The notes under the pieces are model-generated. The model had not been told where the DNA came from. It saw only the letters and a list, made by a program, of their open reading frames with translations, and did not search any database. A stretch of 64,000 bases of DNA from Sorex araneus (Eukaryota; Chordata; Mammalia; Eulipotyphla; Soricidae), in NCBI RefSeq assembly GCF_027595985.1, contig NW_026570969.1, forward strand, positions 1 to 64,000, in the 5' to 3' direction. Position numbers and translations under genes: made by a program. Shown here in pieces: positions 1-9,734 of this stretch; within the stretch, counting starts at the first letter, position 1, and every line of letters starts with the position of its first letter.

Positions 1-130
1 AGGGAGAGAGAGAGAGAAAGAGAGAGGGAGAGAGAGAGGGAGAGAGAAAGAGAGAGGGAGAGAGAGAGAGAAAGAGAGAGGGAGAGAGAGAAAGAGAGAG
101 GGAGAGAGAGAGAGAGAGAGAGAGAGGAGC
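1..130. repeat. (GA)n / GGGAGA simple repeat
   Basis: Purine-only tract of GA dinucleotides with GGGAGA interruptions. It continues off the left edge, so its full length is unknown. It lies in the intron downstream of the last visible ARSH exon. Confidence 0.95.
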
Positions 131-208
131 AGGAAGCGGACCACAGACCCCCCTAAGGCCGCGTGTGCAAGCGCGGCCTGACGCCCCCTCCCGCCCCCCG
201 GCCGTCAC

Positions 209-344
209 CTTTGTAGACCCCGTTCCAGCCGCCCAGCCGGGCGCCCCTTGCCCCGGGCCTCCAGGTGGGCGCCGTTGTCGGAGGTGAAGTACACGAGGGT
301 GCAGTCCGTCAGCTGCTCCTGGTCCAGGCGCTGCAGGATCTTCC
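209..344 (-). pseudogene. ARSH: ARSH coding exon 7 (Ser-Asp-Asn-Gly motif, +1 frameshift)
   Basis: 136 bp where the phases of the flanking introns require a multiple of three. Acceptor CCCCCCAG, donor GTGACG. The first part reads into LVYFTSDNGAHLEARGKG, including the Asp-Asn calcium ligands. The last part (G-G-W-N-G-V-Y-K) is recognisable only after a shift of one base somewhere between 252 and 236. Confidence 0.88.
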
Positions 345-908
345 CTGGGGGGCGGGAGAGAAGACGGGACACTTTCTCCCTGCCCCGGGGGGGGGATTTA
401 ATATCAATCAAACCAATCAATGATCAATCGAATTATTCATCTTAATAGTTAATATTAATGAAGTTATTTATCTTAATATTTAATCTTGATATTTAATATC
501 AATTGAAGTATTTGTTTTAATATTTAATTTTGATATTTAATATTAATTAAATTGTTTATTTTAGTATTTATTTTAATATTTAATATTAATTGAATTATTT
601 ATTTTGATATTTAACTTTGATGTTTAATATTAATTAAATTATTTATTTTGATACTTAATTTTGATGTTTAATGTTAATTAAATTATTTATCTTGATATTT
701 AATCTTGATGTTTAATATCAATTAAATCATTTATTTTAATATTTAATCTTGATGTTCAATATCAATTAAATCATTTATTTTAATATTTAATCTTGATGTT
801 TAATATCAATTAAATCATTTATTTTAATATTTAATCTTGATGTTTAATATCAATTAAATTATTTATTTTAATATTTAATTTAATGTTTAATATTATTTAT
901 TTATTTAT
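345..908. repeat. AT-rich minisatellite, about 44-bp period
   Basis: About eleven degenerate units built on TTTAATATCAATTAAAT and ATTTATTTTAATATTTAATC. Spacing of TAAATCATTT at 723, 767 and 811 gives the 44-bp period. Lies in the ARSH intron between exons 6 and 7; the first bases after 344 are the polypyrimidine-rich intron end. Confidence 0.85.
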
Positions 909-1037
909 TTTGCTTTTTGAGTCACACCAGGTGATGCTCAGGGGTCCCTCCTGGCTCTGCACTCAGGAATGACTCCTGGCGGTGCTCCGGGGTCCCTATG
1001 GGATGCTGGGACTCGAACCCGGGTCGGCCGCCTTGCA
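909..1037 (-). mobile_element. SOR SINE, 5'-truncated
   Basis: The SOR element, as seen across this window, is about 170 bp: a tRNA-related head (GGGGCTGGAGCGATAGCACA; A box in TAGCACAGCGG, B box GGGTTCGATTCC), a body (CATCCCATAGGGTCCCCTGA ... GAGTGCAGAGCCAGGAG), a GTGTGACCCAAAAAGC end and an A tail. This copy keeps the 3' end, body and B box but loses the first part of the head. Confidence 0.85.
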
Positions 1038-1039
1038 GT

Positions 1040-1860
1040 ACGACCTTGGGCTCTGTAGCCCTCCCTCCTTTCTGTATTGAGTCTCCGAGAGATACCCAGG
1101 TGGAAAGCTGCTCACGGCCGGGTTTCCGTCATACAGTGCTCCAACCCCCGTCCCTCCACCAGAGCACAGTTCCAGCACCAGTGACCCCAGGGCCCTCCCA
1201 CCACCCCCCTCCCCAGCCTGCCTCAATGGCAGGCATTTTCCTTCTCTCTCTGTCTCTCCTCTCCTCTCTCTCTCCTTCTCTCTGTGTCTCTGTCTCTCTC
1301 TGTCTCTGTCTCTGTCTGTCTCTCTCTTTCTCTGTCTCTCTCTTTCTCTCTCTCTGTCTCTGTCTCTGTCTGTCTCTCTCTTTCTCTCTCTCTCTCTCTG
1401 TCTCTCCTCTCTTCTCCTCTCTCCTCCTCTCTGTGTCTCTGTCTCTCTCTCTGTCTCTGACTCTCTCTCTCTGTCTCTCTTTCCTTTGGGGCATCCTGGT
1501 TTGCAATACAGACACCGAGAGGCCATCACGGTGCGTCCTTTGTCGACTCTCAGCACACGTCTCCCATCCCGAGCATCCCTCCAACCATCCCTGACACAGT
1601 GACCCCTTCTCCCTCCCAGCCTCCTTCTCCCCCAGCTCAGGAGGCAGCTTCCAACCATGGGCCCATTCTCCTGGCCCTGGTCTCTACCGCCCTTGGGTGT
1701 CCGTCTCCTGTTAGGTTATTCTATACTCCACCAATGAGTGCAGTTCTTCTATGTCCGTCCCTCTCCCTCTCTGACTCATTTCCCTCAGCATGATCCTCTC
1801 CTACCCTCATCTTCCCCTTCTCCAGCCCCTTCTGCCTCCACACCCCCTTCACCACGTCAC
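1040..1860 (-). mobile_element. L1 3' UTR fragment
   Basis: Read on the minus strand it has the L1 3' UTR layout: a segment like the mammalian L1 sequence ATGCTGAGGGAAATGAGTCA (near 1800-1770), a polypurine tract expanded into (GA)n/(GAGACA)n at 1235-1490, a G-rich run, then GTGGAGGGACGGGGGTTGGA and the end near 1060. The family recurs at 8.6, 8.8, 10.5, 11.7 and 30.6 kb. The L1 assignment is by resemblance. Confidence 0.6.
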
Positions 1861-2053
1861 GTGGCAGAGCTACGAGGCAGGAGGTCCAAGCTGCGGAGGT
1901 AAGGACGGTTGTCTAGACGCACAAAGTTTCTCTTTCCACCTCACACTGGCCGCCCCAGGCTGAGCGTGAGGAGTCTGTTTACCGGACAAGACCCCAGTGC
2001 TCCGGCAGCACACGGAATACCCTCTGTGCAGTGCAAGAACACGCATGGAAATA
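1861..2053. other. ARSH intron sequence, nothing recognised
   Basis: Non-repetitive intronic sequence with no exon-like feature. Confidence 0.5.
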
Positions 2054-2232
2054 GGGGCTGGAGCGACAGCACAGCGGGGAGGGTGTTGGCCTGGCATGTG
2101 GCTGACCCGGGTTCGATTCCCGGCATCCCATAGGGTCCCCTGAGCACCGCCAGGAGTGACTCCTGAGTGCAGAGCCAGGAGGGACCCCTGAGCATCGCCG
2201 GGTGGGACCCAAAAAGAAAAAAAAAGCATATA
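2054..2232 (+). mobile_element. SOR SINE
   Basis: Near full length with AAAAAGAAAAAAAAA tail. Directly abuts the next SOR copy; both are followed by GCATATAAG, so the second copy probably inserted at the tail junction of the first. Confidence 0.93.
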
Positions 2233-2233
2233 A

Positions 2234-2407
2234 GGGTGCCGGAGTGATAGCACAGCGGGTAGGGCGTTTGCCTTGCACGCGGCTGACCCGGGTTCATTCC
2301 CCGGCATCCCATATGGTCCCCCAAGCACCGCCAGGAGTAATTCCTGAGTGCAAAGCCAGGAGTAACCCCTGAGCATCGCTGGGTGTGACCCAAAAATTAA
2401 AAAAAAA
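2234..2407 (+). mobile_element. SOR SINE
   Basis: Full length, slightly diverged head (GGGTGCCGGAGTGATAGCAC) and ACCCAAAAATT end. Shares the flanking GCATATAAG with the preceding copy. Confidence 0.93.
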
Positions 2408-2671
2408 GCATATAAGTAAATATTATTATATTTATATTATAATCATATCTATAGGATATACTGTAATTATATATAATATTATAAAGGTTATTTTCCATAT
2501 TGATATATGTAGGATATACTATAATATAGGATACACCATAAAATAATTATACAGGATATACTATAATTAAATATATCATATATTACGTATACATAATATA
2601 TTCATATATACATATACTATATATAGCATTACGCATAGTATCATTGTTACATTGTTTATTACCTATTTGTC
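2408..2671. other. AT-rich intronic sequence
   Basis: Degenerate ATATAATATA / GGATATACTATAAT sequence with weak periodicity; no gene feature. Confidence 0.6.
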
Positions 2672-2685
2672 TTATGCCCATGTTT

Positions 2686-2879
2686 TTTTTTTGTTTGTTT
2701 GTTTGTTTGTTTTGCTTTTTGGGTCACACGCAGCAATGCACAGGGGTTATTTCCTGGCTTATGCGCTCAGGAATTCCTCCTGGTGGTGCTCGGGGGACCC
2801 TATGGGATGCTGGGAATCGAACCCGGGTTGGCCGCGTGCAAGGCAAACGCCCTACCCGCTGTGCTATCACTCCAGCCCG
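2686..2879 (-). mobile_element. SOR SINE with target-site duplication
   Basis: Full length, (TTTG)n-interrupted tail. Flanked by TTATGCCCATGTTT at 2672-2685 and 2882-2895, a clear 14-bp target duplication that marks a fairly young insertion. Confidence 0.95.
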
Positions 2880-2895
2880 TGTTATGCCCATGTTT

Positions 2896-3479
2896 AAGTG
2901 TTAATATAGAGTATACATATAACATGCCCAGAACAAAATGTTACTTTGTACTGCACAAAATATATAAAATGTAAACTACTCTATGATGTAAAATAGTATG
3001 TTTAATATGTACACACAAGTGGATACTGTGAATATCCACTTGTGTGTAACATATTATCCACTTGTGTGTAACATATTGTGTGTAACATAAACAGTATACC
3101 TAACACACATGGGACAAATCATATGACCTCTGTAAGTATATTTATTAATATAACTGGTAATTGATAGATAATATATAAAAAAAAGAAGGTGCTCACGGTA
3201 CCTTAAATGATTAACCACAATAAATTTATATATATACACATAACTATACCACAACACATAATAACTATCATTCATGTAGAAACATGCAAACATACCGGCT
3301 ATTAAAACTCCACGTAATATTCATAATATGAGGTGTTAAATTTATTCATAAAATATGTGAGCCACTGAACGTAAGTATATAATAAAACACTTAGCTATAA
3401 AAGTGATCATTCCTCGTAATCATATGATGACAGGCAAGAATGCATGAAATAACAGCATCCTATAAAATTATAGGACAGT
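2896..3479. other. AT-rich ARSH intron sequence
   Basis: No repeat family or exon recognised apart from a short GTGTGTAACATATT triplication near 3040-3090. Confidence 0.5.
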
Positions 3480-3650
3480 GGGGCTGGAGCGATAGCACAG
3501 CAGGGAGGGGGTTTGCCTTGCACGCGGCTGACCCGGGTTCGATTCCCAGCATCCCATAGGGTCCCCTGAGCACCACCAGGGGTGATTCCTGAGTGCAGAG
3601 CCAGGAGGGACCCCTGAGCATCACCGGGTGGGACCCAAAAAGCCAAAGGA
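3480..3650 (+). mobile_element. SOR SINE
   Basis: Full length, ending ACCCAAAAAGCCAAAGGA and immediately followed by another SINE head. Confidence 0.93.
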
Positions 3651-3990
3651 GGGGCTGGAGAGATAATCCAGCCTGCAGCGGGTAAAGGAGTTCTTTTTTT
3701 TTTTTTTCCTTCTTTTTGGGTCCCACCGGGCGATGCTCAGGGCTGACTCCTGGCTCATGCACTCAGGAATGACTCCTGGCAGTGCTCGGGGGACCCTATG
3801 GGATGCTGGGAATCGAACCCGGGTCGGCCACGTGCAAGGCCAACGCCCTCCCCGCTGTGCTGTCGCTCCAGCCCCAAGGCGCTCTTTTTTGCATGCAGCC
3901 AACCTAGGCAGGCCCCTAGGCTCCGTCTTGGCCCCATCAGGAGTGACTCCTGAGCACTGATCCAGGAGTCACTCCACAGCAGAACAGCCC
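3651..3990 (+). mobile_element. Old tRNA-headed SINE interrupted by a SOR insertion
   Basis: A diverged head (GGGGCTGGAGAGATAATCCA) runs to about 3693 and resumes at 3876 with GCATGCAGCCAACCTAGGC, then a body ending near 3990. A SOR copy occupies the gap. Confidence 0.7.
3694..3875 (-). mobile_element. SOR SINE nested in an older SINE
   Basis: Full-length copy on the minus strand inside the 3651-3990 element. Flanks AAGGAGTTCTTTTTT and AAGGCGCTCTTTTTT look like an imperfect target duplication. Confidence 0.9.
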
Positions 3991-4016
3991 CCCGAGGCTC
4001 TCCCCTGAGCACTCAC

Positions 4017-4153
4017 CGACCATCCAGTCCAGCTCCTCCACGCTGTCCCCGTACGGCCCGTATTTGCTGCGCCCCACAAACTTGTCTCTGGTGATGCCCG
4101 GGGTGCGGACGTGCAGGAAGGACACGAAAAGGAGGAAGGGGCCGCGCTTGGAC
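4017..4153 (-). CDS. ARSH: ARSH coding exon 6 (His-to-Arg substitution)
   Basis: 137 bp, equal to ARSL exon 6. Acceptor CTGCCCAG, donor GTGAGT. It encodes [15 protein letters not shown], where sulfatases of this group have H-V-H; the second His is an active-site residue (His290 in steroid sulfatase numbering, from memory). The Arg codon is CGC, read from 4107 to 4105; a CAC-to-CGC transition would produce it. KFVGRSKYG and the VEELDWMVG end are conserved. Open in frame. Confidence 0.9.
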
Positions 4154-4316
4154 CTGGGCAGGGCAGAGAAGCCGCCGCGTGACCATCCCCTGGGGGCCGC
4201 CTCATCCACCCGCCCGTACGGCTGGACCACCCCGACGTGCCCCCTCGGAGGGGATGCGTTCTGGGCGCGCCCTGGGAGACGCCCCCTCCAGCCTGCGTGG
4301 GAAGAAGGACCAATGA
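4154..4316. other. ARSH intron adjacent to exon 6
   Basis: GC-rich sequence upstream (minus strand) of exon 6; holds the acceptor polypyrimidine tract and nothing else recognised. Confidence 0.5.
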
Positions 4317-4475
4317 GGGGCTGGAGCGATAGCACGGCGGGGAGGGCGCTGGCCTGGCACGCGGCTGACCCGGGTTCGATTCCCAGCATCCCATAGGGTC
4401 CCCTGAGCACTGCCAGGGGTGATTCCTGAGTGCAGAGCCAGGAGGGACCCCTGAGCATCACCAGGTGTGACTCAA

Positions 4476-4480
<5 letters not shown>
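4317..4480 (+). mobile_element. SOR SINE, tail grown into a microsatellite
   Basis: Full length; the tail reads ACTCAAAAAGG and then passes directly into the (AAGG)n/(AAAG)n tract. Confidence 0.93.
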
Positions 4481-4735
<255 letters not shown>

Positions 4736-4738
4736 TTG

Positions 4739-4825
4739 GGGCCTGGAGTGATAGCACAGCGGGGAGGGTGTTTGGCTTTTTGGGTCACACCCGGTGATGC
4801 TCAGGGGTTACTCCTGGCATTATTT
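4739..4825. mobile_element. Foldback chimera of two SOR fragments
   Basis: A plus-strand SOR head (GATAGCACAGCGGGGAGGG) runs directly into the reverse complement of a SOR 3' end (GGCTTTTTGGGTCACACCCG, then GCTCAGGGGTTACTCCTGGC) with no intervening host sequence. Confidence 0.8.
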
Positions 4826-4837
4826 TGTGAAAGAGGA

Positions 4838-4975
4838 AGTGCACGGGCAGAGAGATAGCACAGCATGTAGGGCGCTTGCCTTGTTCTCTGTTACGCAGGT
4901 TCCTACATGGGGCCCTGAAAACCACAAGAAGTGGTCCCTGAGTGGGAGATGCAGGAGCAAGAGCTGAGTGCATTA
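4838..4975 (+). mobile_element. Old diverged tRNA-headed SINE
   Basis: AGAGAGATAGCACAGCATGTAGGGCGC followed by a weakly conserved body and CCTGAGTGGGAGATGCAGGAGC; heavily mutated. Confidence 0.6.
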
Positions 4976-5545
4976 GAGAGAGAGGGGGGGAGAGAGAGAG
5001 AGAGGGAGAGGGAGGGAGAGAGAGAGGGAGGGAGAGGGAGGGAGAGAGAGAGGTAGAGAGAGGGAGGGAGAGACAGGGAGGGAGAGACAGGGAGAGAGAG
5101 AGAGGGAGAGAGAGAGAAAGAGGGAGAGAGAAAGGAGAGAAAGATAGAAAGAGAGAGATAGAAAGAGTGAGAGAGAAAGAGAGAGACGGAGGGAGGGAGA
5201 GAGAGAAAGAGATAGAGAAAGAGAGAGGGAGGGAGAGAGGGAGAGAGAGGGAGAGAGAGAAAGATAGAAAGAGAGAGATAGAAAGAGAGAGAAAGAGAGA
5301 AAGGGGGAGGGAGAGAGAGAAAGAGATAGAAAGAGAGAAAGAGAGAGAGGGAGGGAGAGAGAGAAAGAGATAGAAAGAGAGAGGGGGAGAGAGGGAGAGA
5401 GAGGGAGGGAGAGAGAGATAGAAAGAGAGAAAAAGAGAGAGGGAGGGGGAGAGAGAAAGAGATAGAAAGAGAGAGAAAGAGAAAGAGGAAGAGAGAGAGA
5501 AAGAGAGAGACAGAAAGAGAGAGAGAGAGAGAGGGAGAGAGACTT
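4976..5545. repeat. (GA)n / GGGAGA / AAAGAGATAGA simple repeat
   Basis: About 570 bp purine tract with GATAGAAAGAGAGA sub-repeats recurring every 40-60 bp. Lies in the ARSH intron between exons 5 and 6. Confidence 0.96.
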
Positions 5546-5688
5546 TGCCTATTTGCAGTGACATGAGGCGCGGAAAAATCCAGCCAGTGAGCCAAGGAAA
5601 GTATTTCCCAATCAGGAGGAGAGCAGGGGAGAGACAAATATTCAAATTCAAAATACAAAATTCAAAATTCAAAAATTCAAATACTCTT

Positions 5689-5885
5689 GGGGCTGGAGCA
5701 ACAGCACAGCGGGGAGGGAATTTGCCTTGCATGCGGCCGACCCGGGTTCAATCCCCAGCATCCCATAGGGTCCCCTGAGCACCGCCAGGAGTCATTCCTG
5801 AATGCATGAGTCAGGAGTCACCCCCGTGCATCACTGGGTGTGACCCAAAAAATCAAAATAATAACAATAATAATAATAATAATAA
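5689..5885 (+). mobile_element. SOR SINE with (AAT)n tail
   Basis: Full length; tail AAAAAATCAAAATAATAACAATAAT. Preceded by four AAATTCAAA-type units at 5640-5685. Confidence 0.92.
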
Positions 5886-6049
5886 AAATTCCAATACTGT
5901 TGAATGCCACTGGCCCCTGCAGTACAAAGATATCAGACAGACAAGCAGGGGAAAGAGGATGAGGAGCAGGTCCCTGTGACATGCGGGGACGGGAAGGAGG
6001 GGGAGGTAGGAGATGAAGAAGACATCAAGCTCTCTGCCAGCCCTCGTAC

Positions 6050-6473
6050 CTGTCGATGAAAGCCAGTGCCTCCCTCAGCAAGAGGCTGGACACCCGCTCC
6101 TCCTTCAGCGGCTGCTGCACGATTTCGTGGTCTCTCATCAGGATGCAGTTCCAGCGGCGGATGAGCCCGTAACAAGAAAACCAGGAGATAAAAAACAGGA
6201 GGACCAGCAGGGCGAGCGTGACGATCACCATCCAGGGCACCGGGAACCAGCGGGCAAACTTGGGGATGAGCAGCAGGAGGGGCACCAGGGCCAGCATCAC
6301 CGTGGACACCCAGAGCTTAATGGTCAGTCCCCGGTGGAGCTCCGGGGGGCCCGACCTCTGGCAGTCGCTCAGCATGCCGAAGGGAAGGCCGTAGAAGAAG
6401 TCGAAGCCGTGGTTCAGAGGATGGTAGCAGTGGTCGTCACGAGAGGCACAGCTCAGACCCTGATGCCACTTTC
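6050..6473 (-). CDS. ARSH: ARSH coding exon 5 (GKWH motif and membrane hairpin)
   Basis: 424 bp, the same length as ARSL exon 5. Acceptor CCGCAG, donor GTACGA. It opens with GKWH, whose Lys and His are active-site residues in sulfatases. It contains the His-Cys-Tyr-His-Pro-Leu-Asn-His-Gly-Phe segment, then two hydrophobic segments (around WVSTVMLALVPLLLLIPKF and VIVTLALLVLLFFISWF) corresponding to the membrane-associated helical hairpin of steroid sulfatase. Fully open in the expected frame. GC content is moderate, unlike the ARSL counterpart. Confidence 0.93.
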
Positions 6474-6650
6474 CTGCGGCGGGGGGGGGGGGTGACAGCA
6501 GGGCAGGGCAGGGCGGTCGGCCAGAGAGTATCGTTGGCCATCAATGGCCCTGGAGATCACCCAGTGCAGCTTCAGAACTGAGCTCGGATTCCAAAGGTGC
6601 AGCAGGGTCTTGGCTACCCAACTGCAGACTGGAAATGCCACAAAAATCCA
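6474..6650. other. ARSH intron upstream of exon 5
   Basis: Contains the G-run that is the C-rich acceptor tract on the minus strand (6481-6492) and otherwise no recognised feature. Confidence 0.5.
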
Positions 6651-6840
6651 ACATGGGGGGGGGGGCAAAGCGATATCCCAGCAGACAGGGAGTTTGCCTT
6701 GCATGCGGCCAACCCAGGTTCAATCCCCAGCATCCCACAGGGTCCCCCAAGCAACGCCAGGAGTCATTCCTGAGTGCAGAGTCAGGAGGGACCCCTGAGC
6801 ATCACTGGGGGTGACACAAAAAGCCCACATCCCCCCCCCC
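6651..6840 (+). mobile_element. SOR SINE, diverged
   Basis: Head partly replaced by a G run (GGGGGCAAAGCGATATCCCA); body and GTGACACAAAAAGC end conserved. Confidence 0.88.
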
Positions 6841-6944
6841 CAAAAAAAAGAAGAAAAAAAGAAAAGTCCCATATTCCTTATTGTGGCCGAGATGAGTCTA
6901 GAGGAACCAAGAATTTCAGAGGATGCGGGATGGTACACCCCCTA

Positions 6945-8300
6945 ATTTGCATGTGTGATTTGATTGGCCGTCCACCAGGTCTTATTTGCCTAACAGGATA
7001 AGAAATCCTCTTACTAACCAATAGAAAGGCGTGTGCTCTCTGATTGGCTGCCCTCCGGATCCTATTTGCATAAGGGCCTGTGAAATCATCTCACCACCCC
7101 ATACAAACAAGGCCATGTGCGCTCGGATTGGTTCTCCAAACATAATTTGCATGAGGCCATAGGAGATTATCTTACAGATGTTATTTGCATAAGAGATCAT
7201 CTTACAATCCTTAGAAGGCTATGTGTGATCTGATTGGTCATCCTCCAGATCTCGTTTGCATAAAGGTCTATGACATCCTCTTACAAACCCAATAGAATTC
7301 CAAGTGCGTTCTGATTGGTCATCCTTCAGATCTCCTTTGCCTAAGGGTGTATGACATCCTCTTAGGAACCCAATAAAATTTCAAGTGCATTCTGATTGGT
7401 CACCCTGCAGATCTCATTTGCACAAGGGTCTCTGACATCCTTAAACAAACCCATATAATGCCAACTGCGTTCTGATTGGTCATCCTCCAGATCTTATTTG
7501 CATAACGGTCTACATTATCCTCTAGCAAACCCATAAGGCCAAGTGCGTTTTGATTGGTCATCCTCCAGATCCCATTTGCATAACGGTCTACGACATACAC
7601 TAGCAAACCCATATAAGGCCAAGTGTGTTCTGATTGGTCATCCTCCAGGTCTCATTTGCATAAAGGTCTCTGACATCCTCTTACAAACACAATAGAATCC
7701 CAAGTGCGTTCTGATTGGCCATCCTCCAGATCTCATTTGCATAACGGTCTACGACATACTCTAGCAAACCCATATAAGGCCAAGTGTGTTCTGATTGGTC
7801 ATCGTCCAGGTCTCATTTGCATAAAGGTCTCTGACATCCTCTTACAAACCCAATAGAATTCCAAGTGCGTTCTGATTGGTCATCCCCCAGATCTTAGTTG
7901 CATAACGGTCGATAACATCCTTTAACAAGCCCATATAATGCCAAGTGCATTCTGATTGGTCACCCTGCAGATCTCATTTGCTTAAAGGAAGGTCTAGGAC
8001 ATCCTCTTAGGAACCCAATAAAATTGCAAGTGCGTTCTGGTTGGTCATCCTCCAGATCTCATTTGCATAAGGGTCTATGACAGCCTCTAGCAAACCCAAT
8101 AAAATTTCAAGTGCGTTCTGATTGGTCATCGTCCAGATCTCATTTGCATAAGAGTCTCTGACAGCCTCTAGCAAACCCAATAAAATTCCAAATGCGTTCT
8201 GATGGGTCATCGTCCAGATCTCATTTGCATAAGGGACTCTGACCTCCTCTCACCAACCCATATACTACCCAGTGGGTTCTGATTGGGCACCCTGCGGACT
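6945..8300. repeat. 80-bp minisatellite with CCAAT-box and octamer motifs
   Basis: About 17 tandem units, period 79-82 bp. GATTGG or a close variant recurs at about 7312, 7393, 7473, 7552, 7631, 7713, 7793, 7874, 7954, 8040, 8120, 8202 and 8281, with less regular units from 6961. A typical unit has GTTCTGATTGGTCATC, an inverted CCAAT box close to the NF-Y consensus, then 16 bases later ATTTGCATAA, the octamer bound by POU/Oct factors. By eye about 15 units keep ATTGG and about 12 keep an exact ATTTGCAT. A second CCAAT (AACCCAATA) occurs in several units. Lies in the ARSH intron between exons 4 and 5. The motif identities are from known consensus sequences; any regulatory activity is inference. 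Confidence 0.93.
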
Positions 8301-8472
8301 TCTTTCGGTAAAATCAGCTGAGATCCGAACTCCCCAAGCCACAGCTCCTCCCGGGGTTGGGGTGGGGGGGGGGAGTTAAATTTCTACCTTGCACAGCACA
8401 TCCAAACAGCATTGCCAGCTGGTCAGGAGCCAGCCAGACCCGTGCCCACACCGCAGTGCCCGCTGGACGTAC
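8301..8472. other. ARSH intron downstream of exon 4
   Basis: Short non-repetitive stretch with a G run at 8363-8374; nothing else recognised. Confidence 0.5.
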
Positions 8473-8598
8473 CAACCAGGCCAGTGCGGTAGCCCCGATC
8501 CTTCAGAAGCTTGGCGAACGTCGTCTCGTTGCTGGGAAGACCCCCAGAGCCTCCCAGCCAGGTGAAATCCCGGTTCAAATTGTGCGGAGAAGCCATGC
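8473..8598 (-). CDS. ARSH: ARSH coding exon 4
   Basis: 126 bp, acceptor TTTTAG, donor GTACGT, phase 1 at both ends. Encodes [20 protein letters not shown] followed by a Thr-Thr-Phe-Ala-Lys-Leu-Leu segment and a Gly-Tyr-Arg-Thr-Gly segment. It is one codon longer than ARSL exon 4 and open throughout in the expected frame. Confidence 0.9.
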
Positions 8599-8607
8599 CT
8601 AAAATGC

Positions 8608-8700
8608 AGAGGGGGGTGGGGTTCGAGCATCGTATAACTGAGACCGGAACCTGAAAGCTTTGCGACTTTCCACACGGTGATTCAATCCAAGGATAAATTA
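8608..8700 (+). mobile_element. L1-type 3' end fragment
   Basis: GGGTTCGAGCATCGTATAAC ... CCTGAAAGCTTTGCGACTTT ... GTGATTCAAT, the 3' terminus shared with the copies at 8.8, 12.0 and 30.6 kb. Confidence 0.6.
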
Positions 8701-8723
8701 ATTATTACCAGTTACACATGCGG

Positions 8724-8906
8724 GGTGGGGGGGCTGGGGAGGTGGGTGGGGAGGGGGGAGGTATATCGTGATTCTTGGTGGTGGAATATGTGCACTGGTG
8801 AAGGGACGGGTGTTTGAGCATTGTATAACTGAGGCTTAAACCTGAAAGCTTTGTAACTTTCCACATGGTGAATCAACAACAGAATTAAAAAAAAAAAAAA
8901 AAAAAA
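8724..8906 (+). mobile_element. L1-type 3' end fragment with A tail
   Basis: GTGCACTGGTGAAGGGACGG, GAGCATTGTATAACTGAG, AAAGCTTTGTAACTTTCCAC and GTGAATCAACAACAGAATT then about 20 A. A second copy of the family directly behind the 8608 fragment. Confidence 0.65.
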
Positions 8907-9090
8907 AGGGGCTGGAGAGATAGCACAGCGGGTAGGGCGTTTGCCTTGCACGCGGCCGACCCGGGTTCAAATCCCAGCATCCCATATGGTCCCCTGAGCA
9001 CGGCCAAGGGTAATTCCTGAGTGCAGAGCCAGGAGTAACCCCTGTGCATCGCCAGGTGTGACCCAAAAAGCAAAAAAAAAAAAAAAAAGA
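8907..9090 (+). mobile_element. SOR SINE inserted in an L1 A tail
   Basis: Full length, begins inside the A run of the preceding L1-type fragment and ends in its own A tail. Confidence 0.94.
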
Positions 9091-9536
9091 ATTAAAAAAA
9101 AAAGAATAAATTAATTTAAAAAAATAGGAAGGTCACATGTTCTAATTGAAGATAATAAAAATTAATTAAAATTAATAAAAAATTAATTTTATTTAATTTC
9201 AATTGATAAAATTAATTAATTAATGCAGAGGGGCACACAGGTGAGCACCAAACTGGAGTACCTCCTCCAGTACTTCCTCAGAGTGGCTTACCAGGATTCA
9301 TGCCAAACCCCTGAACCCGTGTCTTCCAGCCCCTTCTCCAAGGACAGATGTCTTCCCCCCAGAGACAGACGTGATGGTGACCGACTCATCATTGAGTGCT
9401 CACCCAGGTGACCCTGAACATGGCCCGAATTGAGGTCCCGTCGTCTGAGACACGAACGCCACTAGACGTTTGAGCTCCGATCCAAGTTGGGAGGGAAAGA
9501 GCCCATGTCTGGGGGTCCTGTGGTTTCTTCGGAAAC
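9091..9536. other. ARSH intron sequence with an unexplained small open frame
   Basis: AT-rich to 9222, then a normal-composition stretch with an open frame at 9223-9411 (+, 62 codons from ATG) that is followed by GTGACC. I recognise no family in it; it has no clear upstream acceptor. Confidence 0.35.
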
Positions 9537-9625
9537 CAGGTCGGTCACGTGCCAGGCAAACGCCCTACCTGCGGGGCTATCGCTCCAGCCCCTGCTGTTG
9601 TTTTTTGTTTTTTTTTTTTTTTTTT
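9537..9625 (-). mobile_element. SOR SINE 5' fragment
   Basis: Only the head remains (minus strand), ending GCTATCGCTCCAGCCCC; a T run at 9601-9625 follows it. Confidence 0.8.
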
Positions 9626-9734
9626 AGACGGGTTAACATTGCTTCCCACTGTTTCTCCCAACAACTTGGTCCAACACCCAATCTACAGCAGCAACCCCAA
9701 CGCGCAACTCGATCTCTGGTCAAAGGGACAAAAA

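Noticed and set aside
6945-8300. A true promoter cluster or duplicated histone promoters
   Set aside because: Only the CCAAT/octamer pair is repeated; no TATA-to-start arrangement or histone coding sequence accompanies any unit.
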